Positions 6,425 through 15,060 of a stretch of 26,935 bases of DNA are shown here, piece by piece. Every line of letters begins with the position of its first letter. Position 1 is the stretch's first letter. The notes below the pieces were generated by a model that was not told the origin of the DNA, did not search any database, and saw only the letters and a program-made list of their open reading frames with translations. A program made the translations under genes and the position numbers. This stretch comes from an uncultured Erysipelotrichaceae bacterium (GTDB taxonomy: Bacteria > Bacillota_I > Bacilli_A > Erysipelotrichales > Coprobacillaceae), in assembly GCA_910588075.1 (NCBI GenBank), contig CAJUOS010000031.1, positions 1-26,935 on the forward strand. The letters are read 5' to 3'.

Positions 6425-7157
6425 CTTCACCTTCATCATAATTAGAAACATTATGGAAAATTTGGTCAACATCATCACAATCATTTAATAATGTCATTAA
6501 TCTTTCAAATAACATCATATCTTCATCTTCAAGTTCAATTGTCTCTTGAGGTGTTGTTGTAATATCATCTACATCAAATTGAACATCTGGTTTGACATCT
6601 TCAATTGCTGTTTTGATTTTATTGAGATCTGTTGGTTCACCAATAACTTTAATACGACCATCTTCTAATGTTGTTATATCTTTAGCATCAACTTCTGCCA
6701 TAATTAATGCTTCTAATACAGCTTCTTCATCCATACCATTAAAAATAACAGTACTTTCAATATCATATAAATAGACAACAGAACCTTCTGCACCTAATTT
6801 AGATTTAGATTTAGTAAATGCAGGACGTACTTGAGAAATTGTACGATTAATATTATCTGTTAAACATTTAACGATTACAGTAGAGTTTCCAGGACCAAAT
6901 CCTTCAAATTGAATTGGTTCATAATTTTCAGTAACACCACTTTTCACTTTATCAATTGCACGTTTAATAACATCAGCAGGAACTTGTTCTTTTTTTGCTT
7001 TATCTACTAAACGTCTTAATGCTAAGTTTCCATCTAATTCAGGTCCACCAGCTTTTGCAGCTAAATAAATTTCTTTACCATAACGAGAATATAGTTTTGC
7101 TTTTTTAGCAGCAGTTTTTGCCATTGCGACTTTACGCACTTCGTGTGCTCTACCCAT
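6417..7157 (-). CDS. YebC/PmpR (TACO1-like) family protein
   Basis: A 246-aa cytoplasmic protein of the YebC family. The N-terminal helical domain opens MGRAHEVRKVAMAKTAAKKA, runs through YGKEIYLAAKAGGPEL and ends with VPADVIKRAIDKVKSG. The FEGFGPGNSTVIVKCLTDN segment and SVVYLYDIEST belong to the middle and C-terminal domains, and the tail is acidic. The family was long annotated as transcriptional regulators; recent work on bacterial members and mitochondrial TACO1 points to relief of ribosome stalling at proline-rich sequences. The start has AGGAGG at good spacing and a near-consensus promoter. The MGRAHEVR opening differs from the MAGHSKW of E. coli YebC, so it belongs to a separate subgroup common in clostridia. 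Confidence 0.93.
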   Translation of the reverse strand: MGRAHEVRKVAMAKTAAKKAKLYSRYGKEIYLAAKAGGPELDGNLALRRLVDKAKKEQVPADVIKRAIDKVKSGVTENYEPIQFEGFGPGNSTVIVKCLTDNINRTISQVRPAFTKSKSKLGAEGSVVYLYDIESTVIFNGMDEEAVLEALIMAEVDAKDITTLEDGRIKVIGEPTDLNKIKTAIEDVKPDVQFDVDDITTTPQETIELEDEDMMLFERLMTLLNDCDDVDQIFHNVSNYDEGEEE

Positions 7158-7186
7158 GAATATTCCTCCTTTAAAATCACGTTAGT

Positions 7187-7215
7187 ATTATAACTAATCT
7201 TTACTATAATTGCAA
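7187..7215 (-). promoter_or_regulatory. yebC promoter
   Basis: On the minus strand TTGCAA (7215-7210), a 17-nt spacer and TATAAT (7192-7187) form a near-consensus vegetative promoter, 30 bases before the yebC ATG. Confidence 0.75.
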
Positions 7216-7349
7216 GAAAGAGCGAGATGTTGGGGATATTTTTGTGAAAAAAGTTGTATAAAGAGTCATTTCAAGCAAGAATATATTTAGTAGAGAAAAA
7301 TATGAATATAAGGTATAATGTATGAAAGATAGAATAGTGGAGGTTTAGG

Positions 7350-8519
7350 ATGAAGAAGGTTATTATAATTGGAGCTGGGGTTTCTGGTGTTTACTTATCT
7401 ATATTGTTAAAACAAAAGTTAAATGAAAAGATGAGTGTCATTGTTTTAGAACAAAATTCTTCATCTTTAAAAAAGTTACTAGCAACTGGGAATGGAAGAT
7501 GTAATTTATCTAATAGAGATATGAATATTCGTTATTATCAAAGTGATTGTCAAGATATTGTTGAGAAAATCATTACTTCTTTTGATATGCAAGAAGCAAT
7601 GGCTGATATAGGATTACTTTGCCAATATCAAAATCATTTACTTTATCCAAAAAGTGAACAAGCTTTATCTGTAAAAAGAGTTTTAATGAATGAAGCTGAA
7701 CGTTTAGGAGTTTTGTTTTTTTATGAACAAGAAGTGGATCTTATAAAAAGAGAACATTGTTATCAAGTTTATACACAAAAGCAAATGTTTTCAGCAGATT
7801 ATGTTGTTTTTGCAATGGGAAGTGAAGCAGGGAAATTATCTGGAATTCATTCTTCACGCTATGACATATTAGAAAAATTGAATCTGAAAGTTATCTCTCC
7901 TTATCCTTCATTGGTACAGATGAAAACAAAACCTGCTTTAAAACAGTTAAAAGGTGTAAGGGTAAAAGGATGTTTTTCTTTATTGGAGAATGGACAAGTC
8001 ATTCATAGGGAAAAAGGTGAATTACTCTTTACTGATTATGGAGTGAGTGGAATTGCAGTGATGCAATTATCAGCATATTGTCAACCACATCATCAATATG
8101 AAATAAGTATTGATTTTTTTGATGAAATAGATGAAAGAAAGTTTCATGAATTTATTGAACTTCGTATGAATAAAGAATATAATCATTTTTATGATGGATT
8201 AATAAATAGTAAAATTGCATTATATTTAGAGAAAATGAATTTGAGTTCTTCAAAGGAAATTGTGCGAATTTTAAAAGATATGAGATTAAAAGTTGTTGGA
8301 TTACAATCATATGAAACTGCACAAGTCATGAAAGGTGGACTATCTTTACATGAAGTGAATGATTGCTTAGAACTTAATAAATATCCTTGTTTATATGCAA
8401 TGGGTGAAATTTTGAATGTTACAGGGTTATGTGGAGGATATAATTTACATTTTGCATTTGCAAGTGCAAGTGTTGTAGCTAATGCTATTGAAGGAGATTT
8501 TTATGTTAAGAATTCATAA
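7350..8519 (+). CDS. HI0933/YhiN-family flavoprotein (BaiN-like NAD(P)/FAD oxidoreductase)
   Basis: A 389-aa FAD-dependent oxidoreductase. It opens with the Rossmann motif KKVIIIGAGVSGVYL. The family's signature KKLLATGNGRCNLSN is at about 41-55. The C-terminus carries the second FAD-binding motif, GEILNVTGLCGGYNLHFAFASASV. Members include E. coli YhiN and the clostridial BaiN; the latter has been linked to bile-acid dehydroxylation, but the reaction of most members is not known, and no bile-acid genes are near here. GGAGG lies six bases before the ATG. A TATAAT box sits at 7314-7319. It is the first of six co-directional genes and its end overlaps the next gene, another flavoprotein. Confidence 0.9.
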   Translation: MKKVIIIGAGVSGVYLSILLKQKLNEKMSVIVLEQNSSSLKKLLATGNGRCNLSNRDMNIRYYQSDCQDIVEKIITSFDMQEAMADIGLLCQYQNHLLYPKSEQALSVKRVLMNEAERLGVLFFYEQEVDLIKREHCYQVYTQKQMFSADYVVFAMGSEAGKLSGIHSSRYDILEKLNLKVISPYPSLVQMKTKPALKQLKGVRVKGCFSLLENGQVIHREKGELLFTDYGVSGIAVMQLSAYCQPHHQYEISIDFFDEIDERKFHEFIELRMNKEYNHFYDGLINSKIALYLEKMNLSSSKEIVRILKDMRLKVVGLQSYETAQVMKGGLSLHEVNDCLELNKYPCLYAMGEILNVTGLCGGYNLHFAFASASVVANAIEGDFYVKNS

Positions 8520-10077
8520 TGTGAAGATAGAGTTGGGAAAAGATAATTTTAAAAAGATTCTTTCTCAAACTTTAAATATTAGAGAAAAACAAATATATGA
8601 AGTGAAATTGGTTAAGCAATCTATTGATGCAAGACGTGATAAAGTTTATATGATTTGTAGTTTTGATTTTGCTGTTGAGGATGAAGAATCTATTTTAAAA
8701 AGAAATCCTCAATTAAAAAAAGTAGAACCTTATCAATATCATTATTATCCTAAAAATAATCGTAAGGTTGTGATTGTAGGATGTGGTCCTGCTGGTCTTT
8801 TTTGTGCATATATCTTAGCTCAAGTTGGACAAGATGTTACAGTTGTTGAAAGAGGTCAGCCTATTGAACAACGTGTTTTAGATGTTGATAATTTATTAAA
8901 AAATGGAAAATTAAATTCTCAAAGTAATATTGCTTTTGGGGAAGGTGGAGCAGGGACTTTTTCTGATGGAAAATTGACAACAGGTATTAAAAATAATCGT
9001 TTACAATATATATTAGAAACATTTGTGAAACATGGTGCACCAGAAGATATTCTTTATTTATCTAAAGCACATATCGGTACTGATTATTTAAGAAAAGTCA
9101 TTGTTCATATGCGTAAAAGTATGGAAGAAAAGGGTGTGAAATTTCTTTTTAATACACAAATGGTTGATTTTGAACATCATCATCAATTTGATATTGAAGT
9201 TGTTCATAATGGAGAAAAATCTTTATTAAAAGCTGATGATCTTGTATTGGCTATTGGTCATAGTGCAAGAGACACATATGAGATGCTTTATAGAAAAGGA
9301 GTTCCACTTAAACAAAAGCCTTTTGCAGTAGGTGTTCGTATTGAACAATTACAAGAAACAATTAATAAAATTCAATATAAGAAAAGTTATCTTTCTCCTT
9401 ATTTGAAGGCTGCATCATATAAATTAGCAGTAAAAACAAAAGAAGGAAGAGGGGTTTATACTTTTTGTATGTGTCCAGGTGGAGTCGTTGTTCCATCTAT
9501 GAATGAAGAAGGACAATTATGTATTAATGGTATGAGTTATTATGCTCGTGATGGTAAAAATGCTAACAGTGCTATTTTGGTAAATGTTCAAACATCTGAT
9601 TTTGCAAGTGATCATCCTTTAGCGGGAATTGAATTTCAAAGAACATTGGAAAGAAAAGCATTTGAATTAGGTGGAGGTTCTTATCATGCTCCTGTGCAAT
9701 TATTAAAAGATTATTTTCATAATTGTAAGACAACACAATTAGGTGCAGTGAAACCAACTTATCAACCAGGTATTCAATTTGCAGATATAAATGAATTATT
9801 TCCTGATTTTATTAATCGTAATTTAAAAGAAGGGCTTTTCATTATGAATCAAAAAATGAAAGGTTTTATAGATGATGATACTATCATTACTGGGATTGAA
9901 TCAAGAAGCAGTGCACCTGTGCGTATAGAAAGAGATAAGACATATCAATCTTGTATTGCTCATCTTTATCCAATTGGCGAAGGTGCTGGATATGCAGGTG
10001 GTATCATGTCAGCAGCAGTTGATGGAATGATGTGTGCTGAAATGATTTTAAAGGAGGATGACTATGGAAGCAATTGA
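8503..10077 (+). CDS. FAD-dependent oxidoreductase of the COG2509 type
   Basis: A 524-aa flavoprotein. The N-terminal 85 residues form a separate small domain (MLRIHNVKIELGKDNFKKIL onward). The FAD-binding Rossmann motif VVIVGCGPAGLFCAY follows at about 89-103. A glycine-rich region (SNIAFGEGGAGTFSDGKLTTG) and a C-terminal GEGAGYAGGIMSAAVDGM complete the cofactor site. These are marks of the 'uncharacterised FAD-dependent dehydrogenase' group; the substrate is unknown. The frame is open from 8482, but AAGGAG at 8491 fits the ATG at 8503, so the gene overlaps its neighbour by 17 bases. At its end it overlaps ktrB by 14 bases. The overlaps imply translational coupling along the whole set. Confidence 0.88.
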   Translation: MLRIHNVKIELGKDNFKKILSQTLNIREKQIYEVKLVKQSIDARRDKVYMICSFDFAVEDEESILKRNPQLKKVEPYQYHYYPKNNRKVVIVGCGPAGLFCAYILAQVGQDVTVVERGQPIEQRVLDVDNLLKNGKLNSQSNIAFGEGGAGTFSDGKLTTGIKNNRLQYILETFVKHGAPEDILYLSKAHIGTDYLRKVIVHMRKSMEEKGVKFLFNTQMVDFEHHHQFDIEVVHNGEKSLLKADDLVLAIGHSARDTYEMLYRKGVPLKQKPFAVGVRIEQLQETINKIQYKKSYLSPYLKAASYKLAVKTKEGRGVYTFCMCPGGVVVPSMNEEGQLCINGMSYYARDGKNANSAILVNVQTSDFASDHPLAGIEFQRTLERKAFELGGGSYHAPVQLLKDYFHNCKTTQLGAVKPTYQPGIQFADINELFPDFINRNLKEGLFIMNQKMKGFIDDDTIITGIESRSSAPVRIERDKTYQSCIAHLYPIGEGAGYAGGIMSAAVDGMMCAEMILKEDDYGSN

Positions 10078-11461
10078 ATTGCATAGAAATAAGAAAAAAT
10101 CTTTTTCACCAACAAGACGAATTGCTTTTAGTTTTTTTGTGGTGATTTTAATAGGTTCTTTGCTTTTGTCATTACCTATTTCTAATCAAATTCAAGGAAC
10201 ATCTTATTTAGATCATCTATTTGTGTCAACTTCAGCAACGTGTGTTACAGGACTTGTTCCAGTTGTGGTAGCAGATCAATATAGTTTTATAGGTCAACTC
10301 ATTATTGTGGCATTGATTCAAATAGGTGGATTAGGTTTTTTAACTTTATTAAATATGATGTTGGTTGCCTTTAAAAAGAAGTTGACATATACCAATAAGA
10401 TTATTATGCAAGAAGCTTTAAATAAAAGTTCTATGAAAGACATTGGTTTATATATTAAACGTGTTATTAAATATACATTCTTTTTTGAAGGAATAGGAGC
10501 GTTATTATTATGTTTTATTTTTGTTCCTGAATATGGATTTGTCAAAGGAATTTATTATAGTTTTTTCCATTCTATATCTGCTTTTTGTAATGCTGGATTT
10601 GATGTTTTAGGAAGTCAATCATTAATAGCTTATCAAAATCATTATTTATTGAATTTTATCATTTCAGGATTAATTATTGCAGGAGGACTTGGGTTTGTTG
10701 TGTGGGTAGACTTGCGTTTATCTTGGCAAAGATATAAACAAAATTTTAAGATATTTAAATTGAAAACATTTCTTCGTTCATTAAGTTTGCATACAAAAAT
10801 TGTTCTTATGGTTACTTTTGTACTTATAGTGATGGGAATGATTGGAATATTAATATTAGAATTTAATAATCCAAAAACAATAGGTGGTTTACCATTTTTA
10901 GAAAAAGTTCTGGTTAGTTTTTTTCAATCAGTGACTTTAAGAACAGCAGGTTTTGCAACAATGGATTTATCAGTCCTATATGATCCAACAAAATTATTTA
11001 TGTGTATTTTTATGTTTATTGGAGGATCACCAGCAGGGACAGCTGGAGGAATTAAAACTGTAACTTTTGCAATTATGTTATTTTATATTTATTCATTGGT
11101 ATTAGGAAGTAATCATGTTAAAATAATGAAAAGAACGATATCAGATCAAATTGTAAAACGTGCATTAACTATCAGTATTGTTAGTTTTTCTATAACTGTA
11201 ATGGGATTATTTTTATTATCAATAAGTGAGAATAAACCATTTATTGATTTGGTTTTTGAAGTGTTCTCAGCTTTTGCAACAGTAGGTGTTACTGCTGGAT
11301 TAACACCTTTACTAACAAATATAGGAAAGATAATTATTATTGTTTTAATGTATATTGGTCGTATTGGTCCAATTACAATGGTTTTAATTTTTGCAAAGAG
11401 ATATAAACAAATGAAAGGAAAGGACATTGTTTATCCAGAAAGCGATGTTTTAATAGGGTAA
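10064..11461 (+). CDS. ktrB: KtrB-type potassium uptake membrane subunit
   Basis: A 465-aa integral membrane protein of the TrkH/KtrB superfamily, with four membrane-pore-membrane repeats that form a K+ path. The four selectivity-filter loops are visible, each with its central glycine: TSATCVTGL, SISAFCNAGF, SVTLRTAGFAT and FATVGVTAGLT. The gating-loop glycine/alanine stretch GGSPAGTAGGIK is also present. A basic cytoplasmic N-terminus (NKKKSFSPTRR) precedes the first helix. AAGGAGG at 10051-10057 fits the ATG at 10064; the ATG at 10058 abuts it too closely. The regulatory RCK subunit follows after six bases. KtrAB systems usually import K+ driven by Na+. It is translationally coupled to a flavoprotein gene upstream, an unusual partner. 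Confidence 0.94.
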   Translation: MEAIELHRNKKKSFSPTRRIAFSFFVVILIGSLLLSLPISNQIQGTSYLDHLFVSTSATCVTGLVPVVVADQYSFIGQLIIVALIQIGGLGFLTLLNMMLVAFKKKLTYTNKIIMQEALNKSSMKDIGLYIKRVIKYTFFFEGIGALLLCFIFVPEYGFVKGIYYSFFHSISAFCNAGFDVLGSQSLIAYQNHYLLNFIISGLIIAGGLGFVVWVDLRLSWQRYKQNFKIFKLKTFLRSLSLHTKIVLMVTFVLIVMGMIGILILEFNNPKTIGGLPFLEKVLVSFFQSVTLRTAGFATMDLSVLYDPTKLFMCIFMFIGGSPAGTAGGIKTVTFAIMLFYIYSLVLGSNHVKIMKRTISDQIVKRALTISIVSFSITVMGLFLLSISENKPFIDLVFEVFSAFATVGVTAGLTPLLTNIGKIIIIVLMYIGRIGPITMVLIFAKRYKQMKGKDIVYPESDVLIG

Positions 11462-11467
11462 TATAAT

Positions 11468-12136
11468 ATGAGTCATAGACAATATGTGGTTTTAGGATTA
11501 GGTGTATTTGGATCTACTGTTGCCAAAACTTTATCTGAGTTTGGTTGTGAAGTTTTAGCAATAGATAAAAATCCAGAATGTGTTCAAAGAGTGGCTGATG
11601 TTGTTACAAAAGCAGTTATTGGAGATATTACGAATCAACAATTTTTACTTGATTTGGATATACAAGAATTTGATGTTGGTATTGTTGCTATTGGGAATCA
11701 TTTAGAAGAAAGTTTATTAGGTGTTTTGAACTTAAAAGAAATTGGAGTGCCTTATATTATTGCTAAAGCAAAGAATAAACGTTTTAAAGTTGTTTTGGAA
11801 AAAATAGGAGCTGATCGTGTTGTTCGACCAGAAAAAGAAATGGGACAAAAGATTGCTCGTTCTTTATTAAGAAAAAATATTACTGATTTAATTGAAATAG
11901 ATGAAAATTATAGTGTTGTGGAAATGAAAGTTCCTCAAGCATGGGTTGGTAACTCTTTAATAAGATTGGATTTACGTAAAAATTATGGAATTAATATTTT
12001 AGGTAAACGTAATCATGATACTCATAAATTAGAATTAACAATTGATCCTGAGTATCTTATTCAAATGGATGATCATTTTTTAATGATTGCAGAAACTGAA
12101 AAAATTGAGAAGATGGATTATCTTGTTGAGAAATAA
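11468..12136 (+). CDS. ktrA: KtrA-type RCK regulatory subunit of potassium uptake
   Basis: A 222-aa cytoplasmic protein with one RCK (KTN) domain. The nucleotide-binding motif is VVLGLGVFGSTVAKTL, followed by the acidic end of beta-2 (LAIDKN) and VGIVAIGNHLEESL. The C-terminal RCK_C half (about 135-222) is the part that binds cyclic di-AMP in Staphylococcus and Bacillus KtrA. It forms an octameric ring on KtrB and opens it with ATP, closing it with ADP or c-di-AMP. The ribosome site (AATAGGG) is weak, so coupling to ktrB may help expression. One RCK domain and the length fit KtrA rather than TrkA, which follows as a separate gene. Confidence 0.93.
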   Translation: MSHRQYVVLGLGVFGSTVAKTLSEFGCEVLAIDKNPECVQRVADVVTKAVIGDITNQQFLLDLDIQEFDVGIVAIGNHLEESLLGVLNLKEIGVPYIIAKAKNKRFKVVLEKIGADRVVRPEKEMGQKIARSLLRKNITDLIEIDENYSVVEMKVPQAWVGNSLIRLDLRKNYGINILGKRNHDTHKLELTIDPEYLIQMDDHFLMIAETEKIEKMDYLVEK

Positions 12137-12153
12137 AGAGATATGTAAATAAT

Positions 12154-12201
12154 AGGTGAGAAGAATTGTGTTTTATAGCTTAATGGTATAAAATATCACC
12201 T
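12154..12201 (+). promoter_or_regulatory. Possible trkA promoter inside an inverted repeat
   Basis: A TTGTGT box (12166-12171), a 15-nt spacer and an extended -10, TGG-TATAAA (-10 hexamer 12187-12192), lie between ktrA and trkA. AGGTGA (12154-12159) and TCACCT (12196-12201) flank it. The right arm is directly before the trkA ribosome site. This suggests that trkA-trkH can be transcribed on its own. The gap is too short to hold a c-di-AMP riboswitch. Confidence 0.4.
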
Positions 12202-12217
12202 GTTGGAGGAAGGAAAT

Positions 12218-13591
12218 ATGTATATTGTTGTTGTTGGATTAGGAAAAGTTGGACAGCTATTAACACAATATTTGTCAAAAGAGGGGCATGATGTTGTTGT
12301 TGTTGATCATAATAGACAAAAAGTTGAAGATATTGTTAATCAATATGATGTTTTAGGCATTTGTGGAAATGGTGCTAATAATGATATATTAATCGAAGCA
12401 GGAGTAGAAAAAGCAGATGCAGTTATTTCTGTAACAACATCTGATGAGCTAAATATTTTATCTGGACTTATTTGTAAGCGTTTAGGTGCGAGATATACAA
12501 TTGCTCGTGTAAGAAATCCTGATTATTCTCGACAAAAAGATTTTTTAAGAAATGATTTAGGTTTTTCTATGATTATTAATCCTGAAGCAGAAGCAGCAAA
12601 TGAAATTAGACGTATGATTACTTTTTCATCAGCAATGAAAGTTGATACTTTTGCGAAAGGAAAAGTTGAATTAATAGAATTAAAAATATTTGAAGGGATT
12701 CAATTGGTTCATTTAAAACTCAGTGATTTATCGTCAGTTACAAGATCTTCTGTTTTAATTTGTGCTGTTAAACGTGGTCAAGAAGTTATTATTCCAAATG
12801 GTGATTTTGTTATTGAACAAAATGATCATCTTTATGTGACAGGTTCACATAAAGATTTAGCACGTTTTTGTTTAGATGTTGGATTTTTAAGTAAAAAGAT
12901 TAAAAATGTTGTGATTATTGGTGGAAGTAAGATTGCTTTTTATTTAATTAGACAGTTATCTGTTTTAGGTATTAAAACAAAGATTATTGAGCATAATCAT
13001 CAAAGATGTGTTGAGTTATCTCAAAAGATACCTTATACAACAATTATTGAAGCAGATGGAAGTAATCATGATATTCTTTTAGAGGAAGGTATTCAAAAGA
13101 GTGATGCTTTGGTTTCTTTAACAGGTTTAGATGAAGAAAATATTATTTTAGCTTTATTAGGGAAACAATTAGGAGTAAAGAAATCTATTGCGAAAGTGAA
13201 TAGAATGTCTTTAGGGCATATGTTAGATAAAATGGATATAGATAATATAGTGGATCCTAAGAGTATTATTGCTTCTCAAATTATTGGTTATTTAAGAGCT
13301 AAAGATAATAATGATGAGTCTACAAGTGTACAAACATTATATAAAATTGTTAATGATGAAGTAGAAGCTTTGGAATTTGTTGTTAATGAAAAAACAAGAT
13401 ATATACATAAACCTTTAAAAAATATACATATAAAAAATCATATTCTTATTGCAGGTATTTTAAGAAATAATGAGATGATTGTTCCTAAAGGTGATGATAC
13501 TTTAGAAATAGGGGATCGTGTTATTATTGTAACAATTGATTCATTAATTAAAAAATTAAATGATATTTTTGAGGAATTAATATATGAATAA
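12218..13591 (+). CDS. trkA: Trk potassium uptake regulatory protein TrkA
   Basis: A 457-aa cytoplasmic protein with two RCK halves in tandem, the TrkA arrangement. The first half starts MYIVVVGLGKVGQLLTQYL with an intact GLGKVG motif and CGNGANNDILIEAGVEKAD. The second half, from about 225, has VVIIGGSKIAFYLIRQL and then EADGSNHDILLEEGIQKSD. Each half ends in an RCK_C domain. It binds NAD(H) or ATP and gates TrkH. A TTG 15 bases upstream is in frame, but GGAGGAAGG lies between, so the ATG at 12218 is the start. It overlaps trkH by eight bases. Confidence 0.95.
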   Translation: MYIVVVGLGKVGQLLTQYLSKEGHDVVVVDHNRQKVEDIVNQYDVLGICGNGANNDILIEAGVEKADAVISVTTSDELNILSGLICKRLGARYTIARVRNPDYSRQKDFLRNDLGFSMIINPEAEAANEIRRMITFSSAMKVDTFAKGKVELIELKIFEGIQLVHLKLSDLSSVTRSSVLICAVKRGQEVIIPNGDFVIEQNDHLYVTGSHKDLARFCLDVGFLSKKIKNVVIIGGSKIAFYLIRQLSVLGIKTKIIEHNHQRCVELSQKIPYTTIIEADGSNHDILLEEGIQKSDALVSLTGLDEENIILALLGKQLGVKKSIAKVNRMSLGHMLDKMDIDNIVDPKSIIASQIIGYLRAKDNNDESTSVQTLYKIVNDEVEALEFVVNEKTRYIHKPLKNIHIKNHILIAGILRNNEMIVPKGDDTLEIGDRVIIVTIDSLIKKLNDIFEELIYE

Positions 13592-15023
13592 GAAAATGAT
13601 TATTTATACTTTAGGGCAAATGCTGAAAATTGAAGGTTTTTTAATGTTTTTGCCATTATTGGTAGGGCTAATTTATCACGAACAAGAAGCTATTTATTAT
13701 TTTATAGTTGGTTTGATTACTTTGGTTTTAGGTATAGTCATTAGTCATAAAAGACCTAAAAATACAGTTATATATGCAAAAGAAGGATTTGCAATTGTGG
13801 CACTGTCTTGGTTGGTTTTATCTTTATTTGGAGCAATTCCATTTTGGATTTCAAAAGAAATCCCTACATATGTTGATGCTTTTTTTGAAATTGTTTCTGG
13901 ATTTACAACAACTGGTTCTTCTATTTTAACTGATATAGAGTCATTAACATATGCCAGTCTTTTTTGGCGTAGTTTTTCTCATTGGGTAGGTGGAATGGGA
14001 ATTCTTGTTTTTGTTGTTGCGTTTATTTCTGATGCACCTGGAACAACAATGCATATACTTAAAGCAGAGATGCCTGGACCAATTGTAGGAAAACTTGTTT
14101 CAAAAGTAACTGTAAGTGCAAGATTACTATATAAAATTTATGCTGTTTTAACAATTATTGAAGTTGTTCTTTTAATGGTAGGTGGAATGCCTTTATTTGA
14201 TAGTTTGGTTAATGCGTTTGGAACAGCTGGAACTGGTGGTTTTGCAATAAAAAATACTTCTATTGCTTATTATAATAGTGCTTATTTTGATACAATTATT
14301 ACTATTTTTATGATTTTGTTTGGTATTAATTTTAATGTTATATATTTTATTATTATAGGAAAAGGGATGAATGCTTTACGTAGTGAAGAACTTAAATGGT
14401 ATATTATTATTATTGGAGCTTCAACTTTAGCGATTACTGTTAATATTTTTCATCTCTATCCATCACTTATAGATGCATTTAGATATGCTGTTTTTCAGGT
14501 GGCTTCAATCATTACAACAACTGGATATGTAACTGCTGATTATGGACAGTGGCCTTTATTTTCACAAGGAATTTTGGTTCTATTAATGTTTGTTGGAGCT
14601 TGTGCTGGATCAACAGGAGGAGGAATAAAAGTTTCACGTATTGTTATTTATGTTAAAAATGCTTTTTCAGAAATGCGTAGAATGTTACATCCTCATAGTG
14701 TTGTTTCTATTAATTTTGAAGGAAAGCATTTAGAAAAATCTGTGATTAATAATATTCATGCATATTTAATATTATATTTTATTATATTTTGTACTTCTTT
14801 TTTAATCATTGCATTACAAAATATAGATTTTACTTCGGCTTTTTCTTCAGTAGCAACATGTATTAATAATGTTGGACCAGGGTTAGGAATAGTTGGACCA
14901 ACTGGTAATTTTTCTAGTCTTTCATGGATTTCTAAAATTGTTTTATCTTTTGATATGTTGGTGGGACGTTTAGAAATCTTTCCAATGCTTATGCTTTTAT
15001 CACCTTCATTATGGAAAAAATAA
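13584..15023 (+). CDS. trkH: Trk potassium uptake channel subunit TrkH
   Basis: A 479-aa membrane protein, longer at its N-terminus than KtrB by an additional pair of helices, as in TrkH. The filter loops are EIVSGFTTTGSS, GTAGTGGFAI, ASIITTTGYVTA and SSVATCINNVGPGLG. The gating region CAGSTGGGIKVSR matches the family. It moves K+ inward across the cytoplasmic membrane, with TrkA as ring regulator. GAGGAA before the ATG is within trkA and the two genes overlap, so they are co-translated. A strong terminator follows at once. Together with ktrB-ktrA it gives two complete K+ uptake systems of different type side by side. Confidence 0.95.
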   Translation: MNKKMIIYTLGQMLKIEGFLMFLPLLVGLIYHEQEAIYYFIVGLITLVLGIVISHKRPKNTVIYAKEGFAIVALSWLVLSLFGAIPFWISKEIPTYVDAFFEIVSGFTTTGSSILTDIESLTYASLFWRSFSHWVGGMGILVFVVAFISDAPGTTMHILKAEMPGPIVGKLVSKVTVSARLLYKIYAVLTIIEVVLLMVGGMPLFDSLVNAFGTAGTGGFAIKNTSIAYYNSAYFDTIITIFMILFGINFNVIYFIIIGKGMNALRSEELKWYIIIIGASTLAITVNIFHLYPSLIDAFRYAVFQVASIITTTGYVTADYGQWPLFSQGILVLLMFVGACAGSTGGGIKVSRIVIYVKNAFSEMRRMLHPHSVVSINFEGKHLEKSVINNIHAYLILYFIIFCTSFLIIALQNIDFTSAFSSVATCINNVGPGLGIVGPTGNFSSLSWISKIVLSFDMLVGRLEIFPMLMLLSPSLWKK

Positions 15024-15024
15024 A

Positions 15025-15059
15025 ACGTCCTATATATATTATCATAGGACGTCTTTTTT
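15025..15059. terminator. Terminator after trkH
   Basis: ACGTCCTAT (15025-15033) pairs perfectly with ATAGGACGT (15044-15052) and is followed by a T run. The convergent NUDIX gene stops at 15061, so this hairpin may serve both sides, though the A tract on the left is short. Confidence 0.9.
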
Positions 15060-15060
15060 A

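Noticed and set aside
12137..12217. A cyclic di-AMP riboswitch before trkA, often found with K+ genes.
   Set aside because: The gap is about 80 bases, too short for the ydaO-type fold, and no conserved riboswitch motif is visible.
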